This document shows, piece after piece, positions 6,457 to 14,352 of a stretch of 22,641 nt of DNA. The translations under genes were made by a program, and so were the position numbers. The notes under the pieces are model-generated. The model saw only the letters and a list, made by a program, of their open reading frames with translations, made no database searches and was not told where the DNA came from. Each line of letters starts with the position of its first letter. Within the stretch, counting starts at the first letter, position 1. This stretch comes from Eikenella sp963548155. GTDB taxonomy: Bacteria; Pseudomonadota; Gammaproteobacteria; Burkholderiales; Neisseriaceae. The DNA is taken from NCBI GenBank assembly GCA_963548155.1, contig CAUUTP010000027.1, positions 1 through 22,641 of the forward strand, written 5' to 3'.

Positions 6457-7434
6457 TTAAGGCTTATCCAAACCAACAGGTGGCCACACATCTAGTTTTG
6501 AACCCAAGGTCAAGCCTTTTGAAGCCAATACTTCTTTAATCTCGTTCAAAGATTTTCTGCCCAGATTCGGGGTCTTCAGCAATTCAGTTTCGGTTCGCTG
6601 AATCAAATCACCAATATAGTAGATGTCTTCAGCTTTCAAGCAATTCGCTGAGCGAACTGTCAATTCCAAATCATCTACTGGGCGTAGCAGAATCGGGTCG
6701 ATGGGTGGAGCCTCTTCTTTCGACTCCTCAACCGGCGTTCCTTCCAAGTCAGCAAATACCGACATTTGGTCAATCAGTATACGAGCTGCCCGACGCACAG
6801 CCTCTTCTGGATCAATCGCACCATTGGTTTCAATATCTAAAACCAAGCAATCTAAGTCCGTCCGCTGCTCCACACGAGCAGCCTGAACCTCAAAGCTAAC
6901 ACGATGAACCGGAGAAAAGTTGGCATCCAAATGAATAGCGCCAATTTGTTTGTGATCATCATTCATGCTGCTAACAGTTTGATAGCCACGACCCTTTTCC
7001 ACAGTAATCGTCAATCCAATTTTGCCATTATCAGACAAGCGGCAAATAACATGTTCTGGGTTAATTACTTCCACATCATGCGGCAATTCCAAATCAGAAG
7101 CGGTTACTACACCACCACCTGATTTATTTAAGCTAACCTGAACCGAATCACGACCCTGAAGCTTGAATACCACACCTTTAATATTCAGCAATATGTCTAC
7201 AACATCTTCCTGAACACCATCTAAAGTAGAATATTCATGCAGTGCGCCATCAATTACCACCTCTGTAGGTGCAAAACCATTCATTGATGACAGCAATATA
7301 CGACGCAATGCATTGCCTAATGTATAACCAAAACCCCGCTCAAATGGCTCCATAAAAACTTTTGCACGCGTTGCAGACAAGGCATCTACATCAATCTGTC
7401 GCGGCTTCAGAAATTCATAGGTGCTGTTTTGCAT
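6457..7434 (-). CDS. rpoA: RNA polymerase alpha subunit
   Basis: 325 residues. The N-terminal dimerisation domain carries FERGFGYTLGNALRRILL (31-48), which nucleates core polymerase assembly. A linker with ESKEEAPPIDP (about 237-247) leads to the C-terminal domain, where RSANCLKAED (261-270) holds the residues that contact UP elements and activators (R261 corresponds to E. coli R265). LGRKSLNEIK (291-300) completes the helix-hairpin-helix. AAGGGG precedes the ATG. It lies between rpsD and rplQ, as in the classical alpha operon, tying polymerase supply to ribosome synthesis. Confidence 0.98.
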   Translation of the reverse strand: MQNSTYEFLKPRQIDVDALSATRAKVFMEPFERGFGYTLGNALRRILLSSMNGFAPTEVVIDGALHEYSTLDGVQEDVVDILLNIKGVVFKLQGRDSVQVSLNKSGGGVVTASDLELPHDVEVINPEHVICRLSDNGKIGLTITVEKGRGYQTVSSMNDDHKQIGAIHLDANFSPVHRVSFEVQAARVEQRTDLDCLVLDIETNGAIDPEEAVRRAARILIDQMSVFADLEGTPVEESKEEAPPIDPILLRPVDDLELTVRSANCLKAEDIYYIGDLIQRTETELLKTPNLGRKSLNEIKEVLASKGLTLGSKLDVWPPVGLDKP

Positions 7435-7463
7435 TTAACTGCCCCTTTTTTGAGCCAATGAAA

Positions 7464-8084
7464 TTATTTTGAGTAAAACTCAACTACTAACTGCTCGTTA
7501 ATATCACTATACAAGTCAACACGATCAGGCATATTTCTAAATACACCCTCTTGTTTATCGACATCTACAGAAACCCAGCTTGGTAAGCCAATTTGGGTTG
7601 CCAGCTGCAATGATTCTTGAATACGAACTTGTTTCTTCGCTTTTTCACGCACAGAAACAGTATCTCCGGCTTTTACTTGGAAAGACGGGATATTCACTAC
7701 TTCGCCATTCACCAAAATTGCTTTATGGGATACCAACTGGCGAGCTTCAGCACGAGTAGAACCAAAACCCATGCGATATACTACGTTATCTAAGCGTGAC
7801 TCAAGCAGTTGCAACAACAACTCACCAGTAGCACCCTTGCGGCGTGAGGCTTCAGCAAAATAACGACGGAACTGTCTCTCTAACACACCATATAATCTAC
7901 GGATTTTTTGCTTCTCACGCAGCTGAATGCCGTAATCAGACAAACGGCCTCTTCTTGCACCGTGCTGGCCAGGAGCATTTTCGAGTTTACATTTTGATTC
8001 AATAGAACGGCGCGCACTTTTCAAAAAAAGATCACTACCTTCACGACGAGCTAATTTGCATTTAGGGCCAATATAACGTGCCAT
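7464..8084 (-). CDS. rpsD: 30S ribosomal protein S4
   Basis: 206 residues, MARYIGPKCKLARREGSDLF at the start. The S4 RNA-binding domain follows from about residue 96 (ESRLDNVVYRMGFGSTRAEARQ). S4 is a primary 16S rRNA binder that starts 30S assembly and affects decoding accuracy. In E. coli it also represses the alpha operon by binding the rpsM leader. Only two N-terminal cysteines (C9, C32) are present, so it is the zinc-free form. Confidence 0.97.
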   Translation of the reverse strand: MARYIGPKCKLARREGSDLFLKSARRSIESKCKLENAPGQHGARRGRLSDYGIQLREKQKIRRLYGVLERQFRRYFAEASRRKGATGELLLQLLESRLDNVVYRMGFGSTRAEARQLVSHKAILVNGEVVNIPSFQVKAGDTVSVREKAKKQVRIQESLQLATQIGLPSWVSVDVDKQEGVFRNMPDRVDLYSDINEQLVVEFYSK

Positions 8085-8101
8085 AAGTTAATTACTCCAG
8101 A

Positions 8102-8497
8102 TTAAATACGACGTTTTTTAGGTGGACGACATCCATTATGAGGCAATGGAGTAACATCAGTAATACTTACAATCTTAAAACCGATAGCATTCAGAGAGCG
8201 AACAGAAGACTCTCGACCAGGACCAGGCCCTTTAATGCGAACCTCCAAATTCTTTACACCATATTCCTGCGCAGCTTTACCGGCTGCTTCAGCAGCTACT
8301 TGAGCAGCAAAGGGAGTACTTTTGCGAGAACCTTTAAATCCTGCACCACCAGATGTAGCCCAAGACAAAACATTACCCTGTCGATCAGTGATCGTAATAA
8401 TAGTATTATTAAAAGAAGCATGAATATGGACGATACCATCATTCACTACTTTCCGTACTTTTTTACGCGTACGCGCAGCTGTAGTTGCTTTAGCCAT
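8102..8497 (-). CDS. rpsK: 30S ribosomal protein S11
   Basis: 131 residues. VHIHASFNNTIITITDRQGN (residues 23-42) and the conserved C-terminus DVTPLPHNGCRPPKKRR identify S11, a platform protein of the 30S subunit near the mRNA exit site. It is spaced 17 nt from rpsD and 13 nt from rpsM, so all are co-transcribed. The basic N-terminus (TTAARTRKKVRK) matches Neisseria-type S11. Confidence 0.97.
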   Translation of the reverse strand: MAKATTAARTRKKVRKVVNDGIVHIHASFNNTIITITDRQGNVLSWATSGGAGFKGSRKSTPFAAQVAAEAAGKAAQEYGVKNLEVRIKGPGPGRESSVRSLNAIGFKIVSITDVTPLPHNGCRPPKKRRI

Positions 8498-8510
8498 TTA
8501 ACTTAATCTC

Positions 8511-8876
8511 CTAACCTTTTTTGCCTGCAATTGCCTTACGAGGACCTTTTCTAGTACGTGCATTAGTCCTAGTACGCTGCCCACGACACGGCAAACCACG
8601 ACGGTGACGAAAGCCACGGTAGCAACCCATATCAATCAATCGCTTGATATTCATAGTAATTTCGCGACGCAAATCACCTTCAACCTCATACTGCGCAACC
8701 TGTTCACGCAAAGCATCCAACTGTCCCTCTGTCAAATCCTTTACCTTAGTATCAGGGGCAATAGCTGCATTATTACAAATCAATTTTGCACGACTTGCAC
8801 CAATACCATAAATTGCCTGCAACCCAATTACAACATGGGCATTATTAGGAATATTCACTCCTGCAACACGAGCCAT
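8511..8876 (-). CDS. rpsM: 30S ribosomal protein S13
   Basis: 121 residues. MARVAGVNIPNNAHVVIGLQ at the start, then YGIGASRAKLIC (helix-two-turn-helix) and the RHRRGLPCRGQRTRTNARTRKG tail that contacts 16S rRNA and P-site tRNA, here given as RHRRGLPCRGQRT followed by RTNARTRKG. It sits in the 30S head and makes bridges with the 50S. The ribosome-binding site AAAGGAAA lies in a small hairpin loop (8878-8900). It is the first gene of the alpha block, with its own 61-nt upstream gap. Confidence 0.97.
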   Translation of the reverse strand: MARVAGVNIPNNAHVVIGLQAIYGIGASRAKLICNNAAIAPDTKVKDLTEGQLDALREQVAQYEVEGDLRREITMNIKRLIDMGCYRGFRHRRGLPCRGQRTRTNARTRKGPRKAIAGKKG

Positions 8877-8877
8877 T

Positions 8878-8900
8878 CTTCGTTTCCTTTAAGACGAAAA
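8878..8900 (-). promoter_or_regulatory. rpsM leader hairpin presenting the ribosome-binding site
   Basis: On the minus strand, UUUCGU (complement of 8894-8899) can pair with ACGAAG (complement of 8878-8883), leaving AAGGAAA in the loop just before the rpsM ATG. In E. coli, S4 represses the alpha operon at this place through a pseudoknot. Here only the simple hairpin is visible. Confidence 0.3.
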
Positions 8901-8908
8901 GCTACACA

Positions 8909-8936
8909 AACATAGCATATTTTTATTTTAAAACAA
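8909..8936 (-). promoter_or_regulatory. Candidate alpha-block promoter upstream of rpsM
   Basis: On the minus strand TTGTTT (8931-8936) is separated by 16 nt from TATGTT (8909-8914), in a very AT-rich stretch directly after the rpmJ stop. The -35 matches consensus only in TTG, so support is modest. Confidence 0.3.
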
Positions 8937-8937
8937 A

Positions 8938-9051
8938 TTAGCCTTGTCGCTGTTTATGACGTGGATCTGTACAGATCACCCTCACAACGCGATTGCGACG
9001 AATAACCTTGCAATTGCGACAAATCTTCTTTACCGATGGTTGAACACGCAT
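8938..9051 (-). CDS. rpmJ: 50S ribosomal protein L36
   Basis: 37 codons, read MRVQPSVKKICRNCKVIRRN and so on, ending DPRHKQRQG. The zinc-ribbon ligands are visible: a CxxC (C11, C14), a later Cys in VICTDPRH, and a His. This is therefore the zinc-binding (C+) L36, which stabilises 23S rRNA near the L16 region. The gene lies between infA and rpsM, as in other betaproteobacteria. The ribosome-binding site is AAAAAGGAAAATAA before the ATG at 9051. Confidence 0.95.
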   Translation of the reverse strand: MRVQPSVKKICRNCKVIRRNRVVRVICTDPRHKQRQG

Positions 9052-9071
9052 TTATTTTCCTTTTTCATGAT

Positions 9072-9290
9072 TTAACGAGCCCGAAAAACGATACGAGCAC
9101 GAGATAAGTCATAAGGTGTCATTTCTACAGTAACCTTATCACCAGGTGAAATCCGGATATAGTGCATCCGCATCTTCCCAGAAATATGCCCTAATACTTC
9201 ATGGCCATTTTCCAGTTTAATCTTAAAAGTTGCATTAGGTAAAGTTTCCAACACCTCACCCTGCATTTGTATAGTATCTTCTTTAGCCAT
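9072..9290 (-). CDS. infA: Translation initiation factor IF-1
   Basis: 72 residues, the standard length: a single S1-like OB fold with MQGEVLETLPNATFKIKLEN (residues 9-28) and the conserved HISGKMRMHYIRISPGDKV. IF-1 binds the A site of the 30S subunit and helps IF-2 and IF-3 select the initiator tRNA. Its place between secY and rpmJ differs from E. coli, where infA lies elsewhere, and is usual in Betaproteobacteria. Confidence 0.97.
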   Translation of the reverse strand: MAKEDTIQMQGEVLETLPNATFKIKLENGHEVLGHISGKMRMHYIRISPGDKVTVEMTPYDLSRARIVFRAR

Positions 9291-9315
9291 AATCTCTTTT
9301 ACTTACAGAGTACAA

Positions 9316-10587
9316 TTACTTCTTAGCTGAACTTTTCCTCATTAAATGCTCATACTGTTGGTTCATACGGTAGGAGGCAACTTGAGTACCAAAGTCCATA
9401 GTAACAACCACTAAAATAAGAAGAGATGTCCCACCTAAATGAAATGGGATGCCTAGCACTCCTGTAACAAACTCTGGAATCAAGCAAATAATAGTTATAT
9501 ACAACGCACCAAAGAAGGTAAGGCGCATAACTACTTTTTCCAAATAATTTGAGGTTTGCTCACCTGGTCGGATACCTGGGACAAAAGCCCCACTCTTCTT
9601 TAAATTCTCAGCCATTTCTCTTGGGCTAAATACTAGTGCAGTATAAAAATAGCAGAAGAAAATTATGGCTGCTGTAAATACTACCAAATATAAAGATTTA
9701 CCTGGGGAAAGGTTAGCAGAGATAAAATCAACAAACGCATTACCATCCACTCTTTTATCCAACCATCCAATAATCTGTGACGGGAACAAAATCACGCTAG
9801 ATGCAAAAATCGGAGGAATCACGCCTGCCATATTTATTTTAAATGGCAAATGGGTTTTTTGCCCTTGTACAATTCGGTTTCCGATTTGCCGACGCGCATA
9901 ATGAATAGGAATCTTACGCTGAGCACTCTCAATATAAACAACGATATAAATCAGGCACAACCCACCAAACAATACAAAAAGAATTGTCCCATAGCCACCA
10001 GCACCGGTAATTGCCAGATTTAACAAGTTATTAACCGCACTAGGGAGAGCCGCCACGATGCCTGCTGTAATTAATAGTGAAACCCCATTACCAATACCAC
10101 GTTCGGTCATCTGCTCCCCAAGCCACATCAAGAACATGGTACCAGTAACCAAACATGTAATTGCAGAAATATAGAACTCTGTCCGCCCAATCACCACAAG
10201 ATCCGGCTGTTGGTAAACAACTGCTGCTGCTGCAAATGCTTGTACAACCGCCACAAGCAAAGTTCCCCAGCGAGTATATTTGGTCAAAGTTCGACGGCCC
10301 GCTTCACCTTCCTTTTTTAAGGCCTTCAAGGATGGAAGCACCTCAGCAACTAGCTGAATAATAATAGATGCTGAAATATATGGCATAATTCCTATAGCAA
10401 AAATACTAAACCTCTCCAAAGACCCCCCAGAGAAGAGATTGAGCATCCCCAAGATACCAGCATTACCTTCCTTAAAACTATTAGCGAGTGCTGCAGCGTT
10501 GACTCCAGGCACAGGAATATGAGCCCCTACCCTAAAGACGATAAGAGCCCCGAGCAAAAATAACAGGCGTCTTCTTAAATCATTCAT
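9316..10587 (-). CDS. secY: Protein translocase channel subunit SecY
   Basis: 423 residues with ten expected transmembrane helices. Signatures include GAHIPVPGVN (about 21-30), the plug-region GGSLERFSIFAIGIMPYISA (about 54-73), and KKEGEAGRRTLTKYTRWGT. SecY forms the SecYEG pore for secreted and membrane proteins. The first ATG (10587) gives MNDLRRRLLFLLGALIVFRV, which lacks the roughly 15 leading residues seen in Neisseria and E. coli SecY. The frame stays open upstream for 13 codons but offers no ATG, GTG or TTG with a ribosome-binding site. AGGA lies 11 nt before the ATG. A 24-bp palindrome lies between it and rplO. Confidence 0.95.
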   Translation of the reverse strand: MNDLRRRLLFLLGALIVFRVGAHIPVPGVNAAALANSFKEGNAGILGMLNLFSGGSLERFSIFAIGIMPYISASIIIQLVAEVLPSLKALKKEGEAGRRTLTKYTRWGTLLVAVVQAFAAAAVVYQQPDLVVIGRTEFYISAITCLVTGTMFLMWLGEQMTERGIGNGVSLLITAGIVAALPSAVNNLLNLAITGAGGYGTILFVLFGGLCLIYIVVYIESAQRKIPIHYARRQIGNRIVQGQKTHLPFKINMAGVIPPIFASSVILFPSQIIGWLDKRVDGNAFVDFISANLSPGKSLYLVVFTAAIIFFCYFYTALVFSPREMAENLKKSGAFVPGIRPGEQTSNYLEKVVMRLTFFGALYITIICLIPEFVTGVLGIPFHLGGTSLLILVVVTMDFGTQVASYRMNQQYEHLMRKSSAKK

Positions 10588-10616
10588 TCTTGCTAAATTC
10601 CTAATTATAGCCGCCG

Positions 10617-10640
10617 CTTGATATTTTTAAAAATATCAAG
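10617..10640. repeat. Perfect 24-bp palindrome at the rplO-secY junction
   Basis: The 12-nt half CTTGATATTTTT is followed at once by its exact complement, so it can form a 10-12 bp hairpin in mRNA. The rplO stop codon (10636-10638) lies inside one arm and the secY start is 30 nt beyond the other. It could protect mRNA ends or tune secY expression relative to the ribosomal genes. Confidence 0.7.
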
Positions 10641-11076
10641 ACAGCTCTACAACTCCACCAACAGCTTCAATAGCTGCCTGAGCACCTTTTGTAACCTTAA
10701 TGTCGCCACGGACAGTAAACGCTTTAGCAATAGACCCAGTAGCAACCACCTTAACTGCACCCACCCCAGAGCTTAATAAGCCATTTTGTTTTAACGTTAA
10801 GATATCAACTTCTTTACCACTTACTTTATTCAAGTCAGATAAAGTAATAACTGCAGCTTTCAAAGAAGAGATTGGTTTAAAGCCTCTCTTGGGAAGTCGG
10901 CGCTGGAGAGGCATCTGCCCACCTTCAAAGCCAACCTTATGAAACCCACCAGCACGGCTTTTTTGCCCCTTATGTCCACGACCACATGTCTTGCCAAGAC
11001 CACTGCCAATGCCACGCCCAACACGACGCTTAACACGGGAAGAGCCTACAGATGGTTGAATTGTATTCAAAAACAT
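10636..11076 (-). CDS. rplO: 50S ribosomal protein L15
   Basis: 146 residues from MFLNTIQPSVGSSRVKRRVG, with the L15 signature GRGIGSGLGKTCGRGHKGQKSR split here as GRGIGSGLGKTCGRG and HKGQKSR. The N-terminal extension threads into 23S rRNA and L15 aids late 50S assembly. The frame extends four codons upstream to a TTG, but the ATG at 11076 has GGGGG at the right distance and lies 1 nt after the rpmD stop. The stop is inside a palindrome that precedes secY. Confidence 0.97.
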   Translation of the reverse strand: MFLNTIQPSVGSSRVKRRVGRGIGSGLGKTCGRGHKGQKSRAGGFHKVGFEGGQMPLQRRLPKRGFKPISSLKAAVITLSDLNKVSGKEVDILTLKQNGLLSSGVGAVKVVATGSIAKAFTVRGDIKVTKGAQAAIEAVGGVVELS

Positions 11077-11077
11077 A

Positions 11078-11266
11078 TTAGCCCCCAACCTTCAAGAGAT
11101 AACTTACTTTATTAATCATTCCACGATTTTCAGGAGTATCTAGCACTTCAACTGAATGATGCCGATGACGCAAACCCAAACCCCGGACACACTGTCGATG
11201 AGATTCAACCGTACCAATCAGGCTCTTAGTAAGCGTTACAGTAATTGTCTTTTGCGTACCCATCAT
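11078..11266 (-). CDS. rpmD: 50S ribosomal protein L30
   Basis: 62 codons from the first ATG (11266), which overlaps the rpsE stop as TAATG. A second ATG at 11263 lies 7 nt after GGGG and may be the real start. The body TITVTLTKSLIGTVESHRQ and the ending LDTPENRGMINKVSYLLKV are classic L30. L30 is a small non-essential 50S protein absent from some phyla. Confidence 0.95.
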   Translation of the reverse strand: MMGTQKTITVTLTKSLIGTVESHRQCVRGLGLRHRHHSVEVLDTPENRGMINKVSYLLKVGG

Positions 11267-11772
11267 TAAACCCCTAACTCTTCCACAGATATACCGCGCT
11301 TAGCTGCTACCTCACTTGGGGTATATAATTTTGCCAAGCCGTCTAAAGTAGCTCGAACGATATTATATGGATTAGTAGAACCATGCACTTTTGCAGAAAT
11401 ATTATGAACACCCATTGCTTCAAAAATGAGTCGCATTGGGCCACCAGCCTTTACACCACTACCTTCTTTCGCAGGCTGCATAAACACCTTTGTAGCACCA
11501 TGCTTACCAACCACCTCATGGTGAATAGTTCCATTATTCAATGACACCTTAATCATTGAACGTCTAGCCTGATCCATAGCTTTCTGGACCGCAACGGGTA
11601 CCTCTTTAGATTTACCCTTACCCATTCCAATGCGGCCATCGCCATCGCCAACCACTGTCAGCGCTGAAAATGCCATAATTCGGCCACCCTTAACTACCTT
11701 GGTGACACGATTAACGGCAACCATTTTTTCAATCAAGCCATCATTACGCTCTTCAATATCTTGCTTTGCCAT
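11266..11772 (-). CDS. rpsE: 30S ribosomal protein S5
   Basis: 168 residues. The N-terminal double-stranded-RNA-binding-like domain carries EKMVAVNRVTKVVKGGRIM and GDGDGRIGMGKGKSKEVPVA, and the C-terminal domain ends ASEVAAKRG-like (PSEVAAKRGISVEELGV). S5 sits by the mRNA entry tunnel and is the classical site of spectinomycin-resistance changes; the loop KVVKGGR is wild type here as far as can be read. Coupled to rpmD. Confidence 0.97.
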   Translation of the reverse strand: MAKQDIEERNDGLIEKMVAVNRVTKVVKGGRIMAFSALTVVGDGDGRIGMGKGKSKEVPVAVQKAMDQARRSMIKVSLNNGTIHHEVVGKHGATKVFMQPAKEGSGVKAGGPMRLIFEAMGVHNISAKVHGSTNPYNIVRATLDGLAKLYTPSEVAAKRGISVEELGV

Positions 11773-11802
11773 TATCTGATCCTCAACTATGTAACTATTA
11801 TT

Positions 11803-12156
11803 CTAGAAATTCAAGCCATTTTCACGAGCAGCCTCTGCCAACGCTTTGACACGCCCATGATACTGAAAACCAGATCTATCAAAAGCAACTCTTTCAATTC
11901 CCAGTGCTTTAGCTTTTTCCGCAATTCTTTTACCCACCAGAGATGCAGCTTGAACATTACTGCATGAGCCCAAACTTTTTCTTATCTCTGACTCCACCGT
12001 GGAAGCTTGTGATAAAACAACACCCCCACTCGCATCAATTATCTGTGCGTAAATATGGTTATTACTTCGAAATACACACAGTCTAATCTCGCCAAGCTGC
12101 TTTATGCGTGCACGTGCTTTATGTGCACGACGAGCTCTTCTAGTATACTTATCCAT
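11803..12156 (-). CDS. rplR: 50S ribosomal protein L18
   Basis: 117 residues starting MDKYTRRARRAHKARARI, with RLCVFRSNNHIYAQIIDASG and the strongly conserved ending FDRSGFQYHGRVKALAEAAR. L18 brings 5S rRNA into the 50S subunit with L5. The cysteine in GSCSNV is unusual, as serine or glycine is more common there. The gap to rpsE is 30 nt. Confidence 0.96.
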   Translation of the reverse strand: MDKYTRRARRAHKARARIKQLGEIRLCVFRSNNHIYAQIIDASGGVVLSQASTVESEIRKSLGSCSNVQAASLVGKRIAEKAKALGIERVAFDRSGFQYHGRVKALAEAARENGLNF

Positions 12157-12172
12157 GAATTCAATTCCTTAG

Positions 12173-12706
12173 CTATTTTTTCTTTGCTTCTTTCAAAACT
12201 ACCACTTCATCCAAATAGCGTACACCCTTACCTTTATAAGGCTCAGGCGGTCGAAAACCACGAATTTCGGCTGCTACCTGCCCAACAATTTGCTTATTGG
12301 CACCCTTCAGCACTATCTCTGTAGGGGACGGCGTTTGGACAGAAACACCTTCTGGCATATCATAAGCAACAGGATGCGAGAACCCCAAAGAAAGATTTAA
12401 GGTAGAGCCCTGGGCCTGCGCACGATATCCCACTCCAACCAACTGCAACCTTTTCTCAAACCCTTCAGCCAACCCTTTAACCATGTTAGCTGCAATAGCC
12501 CGAATAGTACCTGACATTGCATCTGCTTCTTTAGTATTAGTAACAGCAGAAAATGCTAACTGCCCATCAGCAAACTGAACAGAGATACTACTAGGCACTG
12601 CAACACTCAACTTGTCATTCTTATTCTTTATTACCAACTCACCAGCCCCAAGCTCAACATCAAGACCAGCAGGGACATGTACTGGATTTTTTGCTATACG
12701 AGACAT
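12173..12706 (-). CDS. rplF: 50S ribosomal protein L6
   Basis: 177 residues. MSRIAKNPVHVPAGLDVELG starts the first of two similar domains; the second has LQLVGVGYRAQAQGSTLNLS (about 86-105) and the 23S-binding tail IRGFRPPEPYKGKGVRY. L6 is near the factor-binding site of the 50S. An AAGGAG ribosome-binding site lies upstream of the ATG. The sequence matches the usual length exactly. Confidence 0.97.
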   Translation of the reverse strand: MSRIAKNPVHVPAGLDVELGAGELVIKNKNDKLSVAVPSSISVQFADGQLAFSAVTNTKEADAMSGTIRAIAANMVKGLAEGFEKRLQLVGVGYRAQAQGSTLNLSLGFSHPVAYDMPEGVSVQTPSPTEIVLKGANKQIVGQVAAEIRGFRPPEPYKGKGVRYLDEVVVLKEAKKK

Positions 12707-12739
12707 TTTAAATAAAGCTCCTTAATTGGCTACTTAAAG

Positions 12740-13132
12740 TTAAGCCACAACGCACAACAACTCGCCACCCACACCTGCGGCAAGAGCCTTATGCCCAGTC
12801 ATCACACCCTTGGATGTACTAACGATAGCAATACCCAACCCATTCATAACTCGCGGAATTGAATCTGCACCCTTATATACTCTTAAGCCGGGACGAGAAA
12901 CTCTCTTAATTTGCTCAATTACCGGCTTTCCTAGGTAATATTTCAACTGAATTTCCAAAATGGGCTTCACACCTGAAGATACCGAAAAGCTATCAATATA
13001 CCCTTCTTCCTGCAGAACTTTAGCAATTGCACATTTCACCTTAGAAGAAGGCATAGCAACGGAAGCTTTATTTGCACGCTGCGCATTACGAATGCGAGTC
13101 AGCATATCAGAAATAGGATCATGCATACTCAT
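12740..13132 (-). CDS. rpsH: 30S ribosomal protein S8
   Basis: 130 residues: MSMHDPISDMLTRIRNAQRA at the start and the conserved C-terminal STSKGVMTGHKALAAGVGGE block. S8 is a primary 16S binder of the central domain and, in E. coli, the spc-operon repressor acting at rplE. Starts at both 13132 (chosen) and 13126 would be in frame; the first matches the family. Confidence 0.97.
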   Translation of the reverse strand: MSMHDPISDMLTRIRNAQRANKASVAMPSSKVKCAIAKVLQEEGYIDSFSVSSGVKPILEIQLKYYLGKPVIEQIKRVSRPGLRVYKGADSIPRVMNGLGIAIVSTSKGVMTGHKALAAGVGGELLCVVA

Positions 13133-13150
13133 TACTATTTATCCTTAAAT

Positions 13151-13456
13151 TTACCAGCTGGCCTTAATAACACCAGGAATCTCACCACGCATCGCAATTT
13201 CGCGAATTTTAGTACGCCCCAAGCCAAACTTACGGAAGGTACCACGTGGTCGACCCGTTAAAGCACAGCGTCTTCTTTGACGAATAGGTGACGCATTTCT
13301 GGGAATAGCTTGAAGCTTTAAACGAGCCTCAAAGCGCTCTTTATCACCCACCCCAGCATCATTAATTACTGCAAAAATTGCAGCCCTCTTCGCAGCATAC
13401 TTTTTTGCAAGCGCAACACGTTTAGCTTCTCGATTAATAAGAGCCTTTTTTGCCAT
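13151..13456 (-). CDS. rpsN: 30S ribosomal protein S14 (zinc-free long form)
   Basis: 101 residues, the long form. There is no CxxC zinc knuckle. Family features are AKKYAAKRAAIFA and the ending GRPRGTFRKFGLGRTKIREI, split as GRPRGTFRKFG and LGRTKIREI. S14 completes the 30S head. The start is 2 nt after the rplE stop, with AAGGGA as ribosome-binding site. The cluster thus pairs a zinc-free S14 with a zinc-binding L36. Confidence 0.97.
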   Translation of the reverse strand: MAKKALINREAKRVALAKKYAAKRAAIFAVINDAGVGDKERFEARLKLQAIPRNASPIRQRRRCALTGRPRGTFRKFGLGRTKIREIAMRGEIPGVIKASW

Positions 13457-13458
13457 GA

Positions 13459-13998
13459 TTATCCCTTAAATGGAAATTTAAAAAGCGAAAGCAATGCTCT
13501 TGCCTCTTCATCCGTTTTCGCAGTAGTAGTAATCGTAATATTTAACCCACGAAGTGTATCAATCTTATCGTACTCAATCTCAGGGAAAATAATCTGCTCA
13601 CGGACACCCATATTATAATTACCTTGACCATCAAACGATTTACTATTAACCCCTCGAAAGTCTCTAACACGCGGCAAAGCCACAGAAATCAATCTATCCA
13701 AGAATTCAAACATCCTCTCCTTACGAAGAGTAACCTTGCAACCAACCGGATAATCATCACGGATCTTAAACCCAGCAATTGACTTTCTAGCCAAAGTAAC
13801 TACAGGCTTCTGCCCAGCAATTTTCTCCAAATCGCCAACAGCATGCTCCATCACTTTTTTATCAGCTACTGCCTCACCAACCCCCATATTTAATGTTATT
13901 TTTTCAATACGAGGAACCTCCATGATGGACTTATACCCAAACTGCGACATCAACGCAGGAACAACCGTCTCAATATAAAACTCTCTCAACCGTGCCAT
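13459..13998 (-). CDS. rplE: 50S ribosomal protein L5
   Basis: 179 residues with VPRIEKITLNMGVGEAV (28-44), GQKPVVTLARKSIAGFKIR and the conserved end TDEEARALLSLFKFPF. L5 binds 5S rRNA in the central protuberance and contacts P-site tRNA. In E. coli, S8 represses the spc operon at the start of this gene; no matching stem can be confirmed here by eye. Confidence 0.98.
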   Translation of the reverse strand: MARLREFYIETVVPALMSQFGYKSIMEVPRIEKITLNMGVGEAVADKKVMEHAVGDLEKIAGQKPVVTLARKSIAGFKIRDDYPVGCKVTLRKERMFEFLDRLISVALPRVRDFRGVNSKSFDGQGNYNMGVREQIIFPEIEYDKIDTLRGLNITITTTAKTDEEARALLSLFKFPFKG

Positions 13999-14020
13999 AC
14001 CTAAATTTCCTTAGCTCAAC

Positions 14021-14341
14021 TTAAGCCAACTCAGCACCGTTAGACTTAAACACTCTCACACGTCTAACCTTGCCACTATTATCAATCAACTTGATACCAA
14101 CTCGATCCGCTTTCTGCGTCTCTTTGTTATAAATAGCGACGTTTGAAATGTGAATAGGCATGCTTTTAACAACCATACCACCCTCAACATTACGCATAGG
14201 ATTAGGCTTTTGGTGCCTCTTAACAAGATTCACACCCTCAACCACCACCTTATCACCTAACAAACGGGTAACTTGCCCCTGCTTGCCCTTATCTCTACCC
14301 GAGATAACAACAACATGATCGCCCTTAATAATTTTACTCAT
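14021..14341 (-). CDS. rplX: 50S ribosomal protein L24
   Basis: 106 residues with a KOW motif near the start: IIKGDHVVVISGRDKGKQGQ (4-23). L24 is one of the two proteins that start 50S assembly on 23S rRNA. The C-terminal half has NPMRNVEGGMVVKSMPIHIS as expected. The gap to rplN is 11 nt. Confidence 0.97.
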   Translation of the reverse strand: MSKIIKGDHVVVISGRDKGKQGQVTRLLGDKVVVEGVNLVKRHQKPNPMRNVEGGMVVKSMPIHISNVAIYNKETQKADRVGIKLIDNSGKVRRVRVFKSNGAELA

Positions 14342-14352
14342 AATCTTATCTC

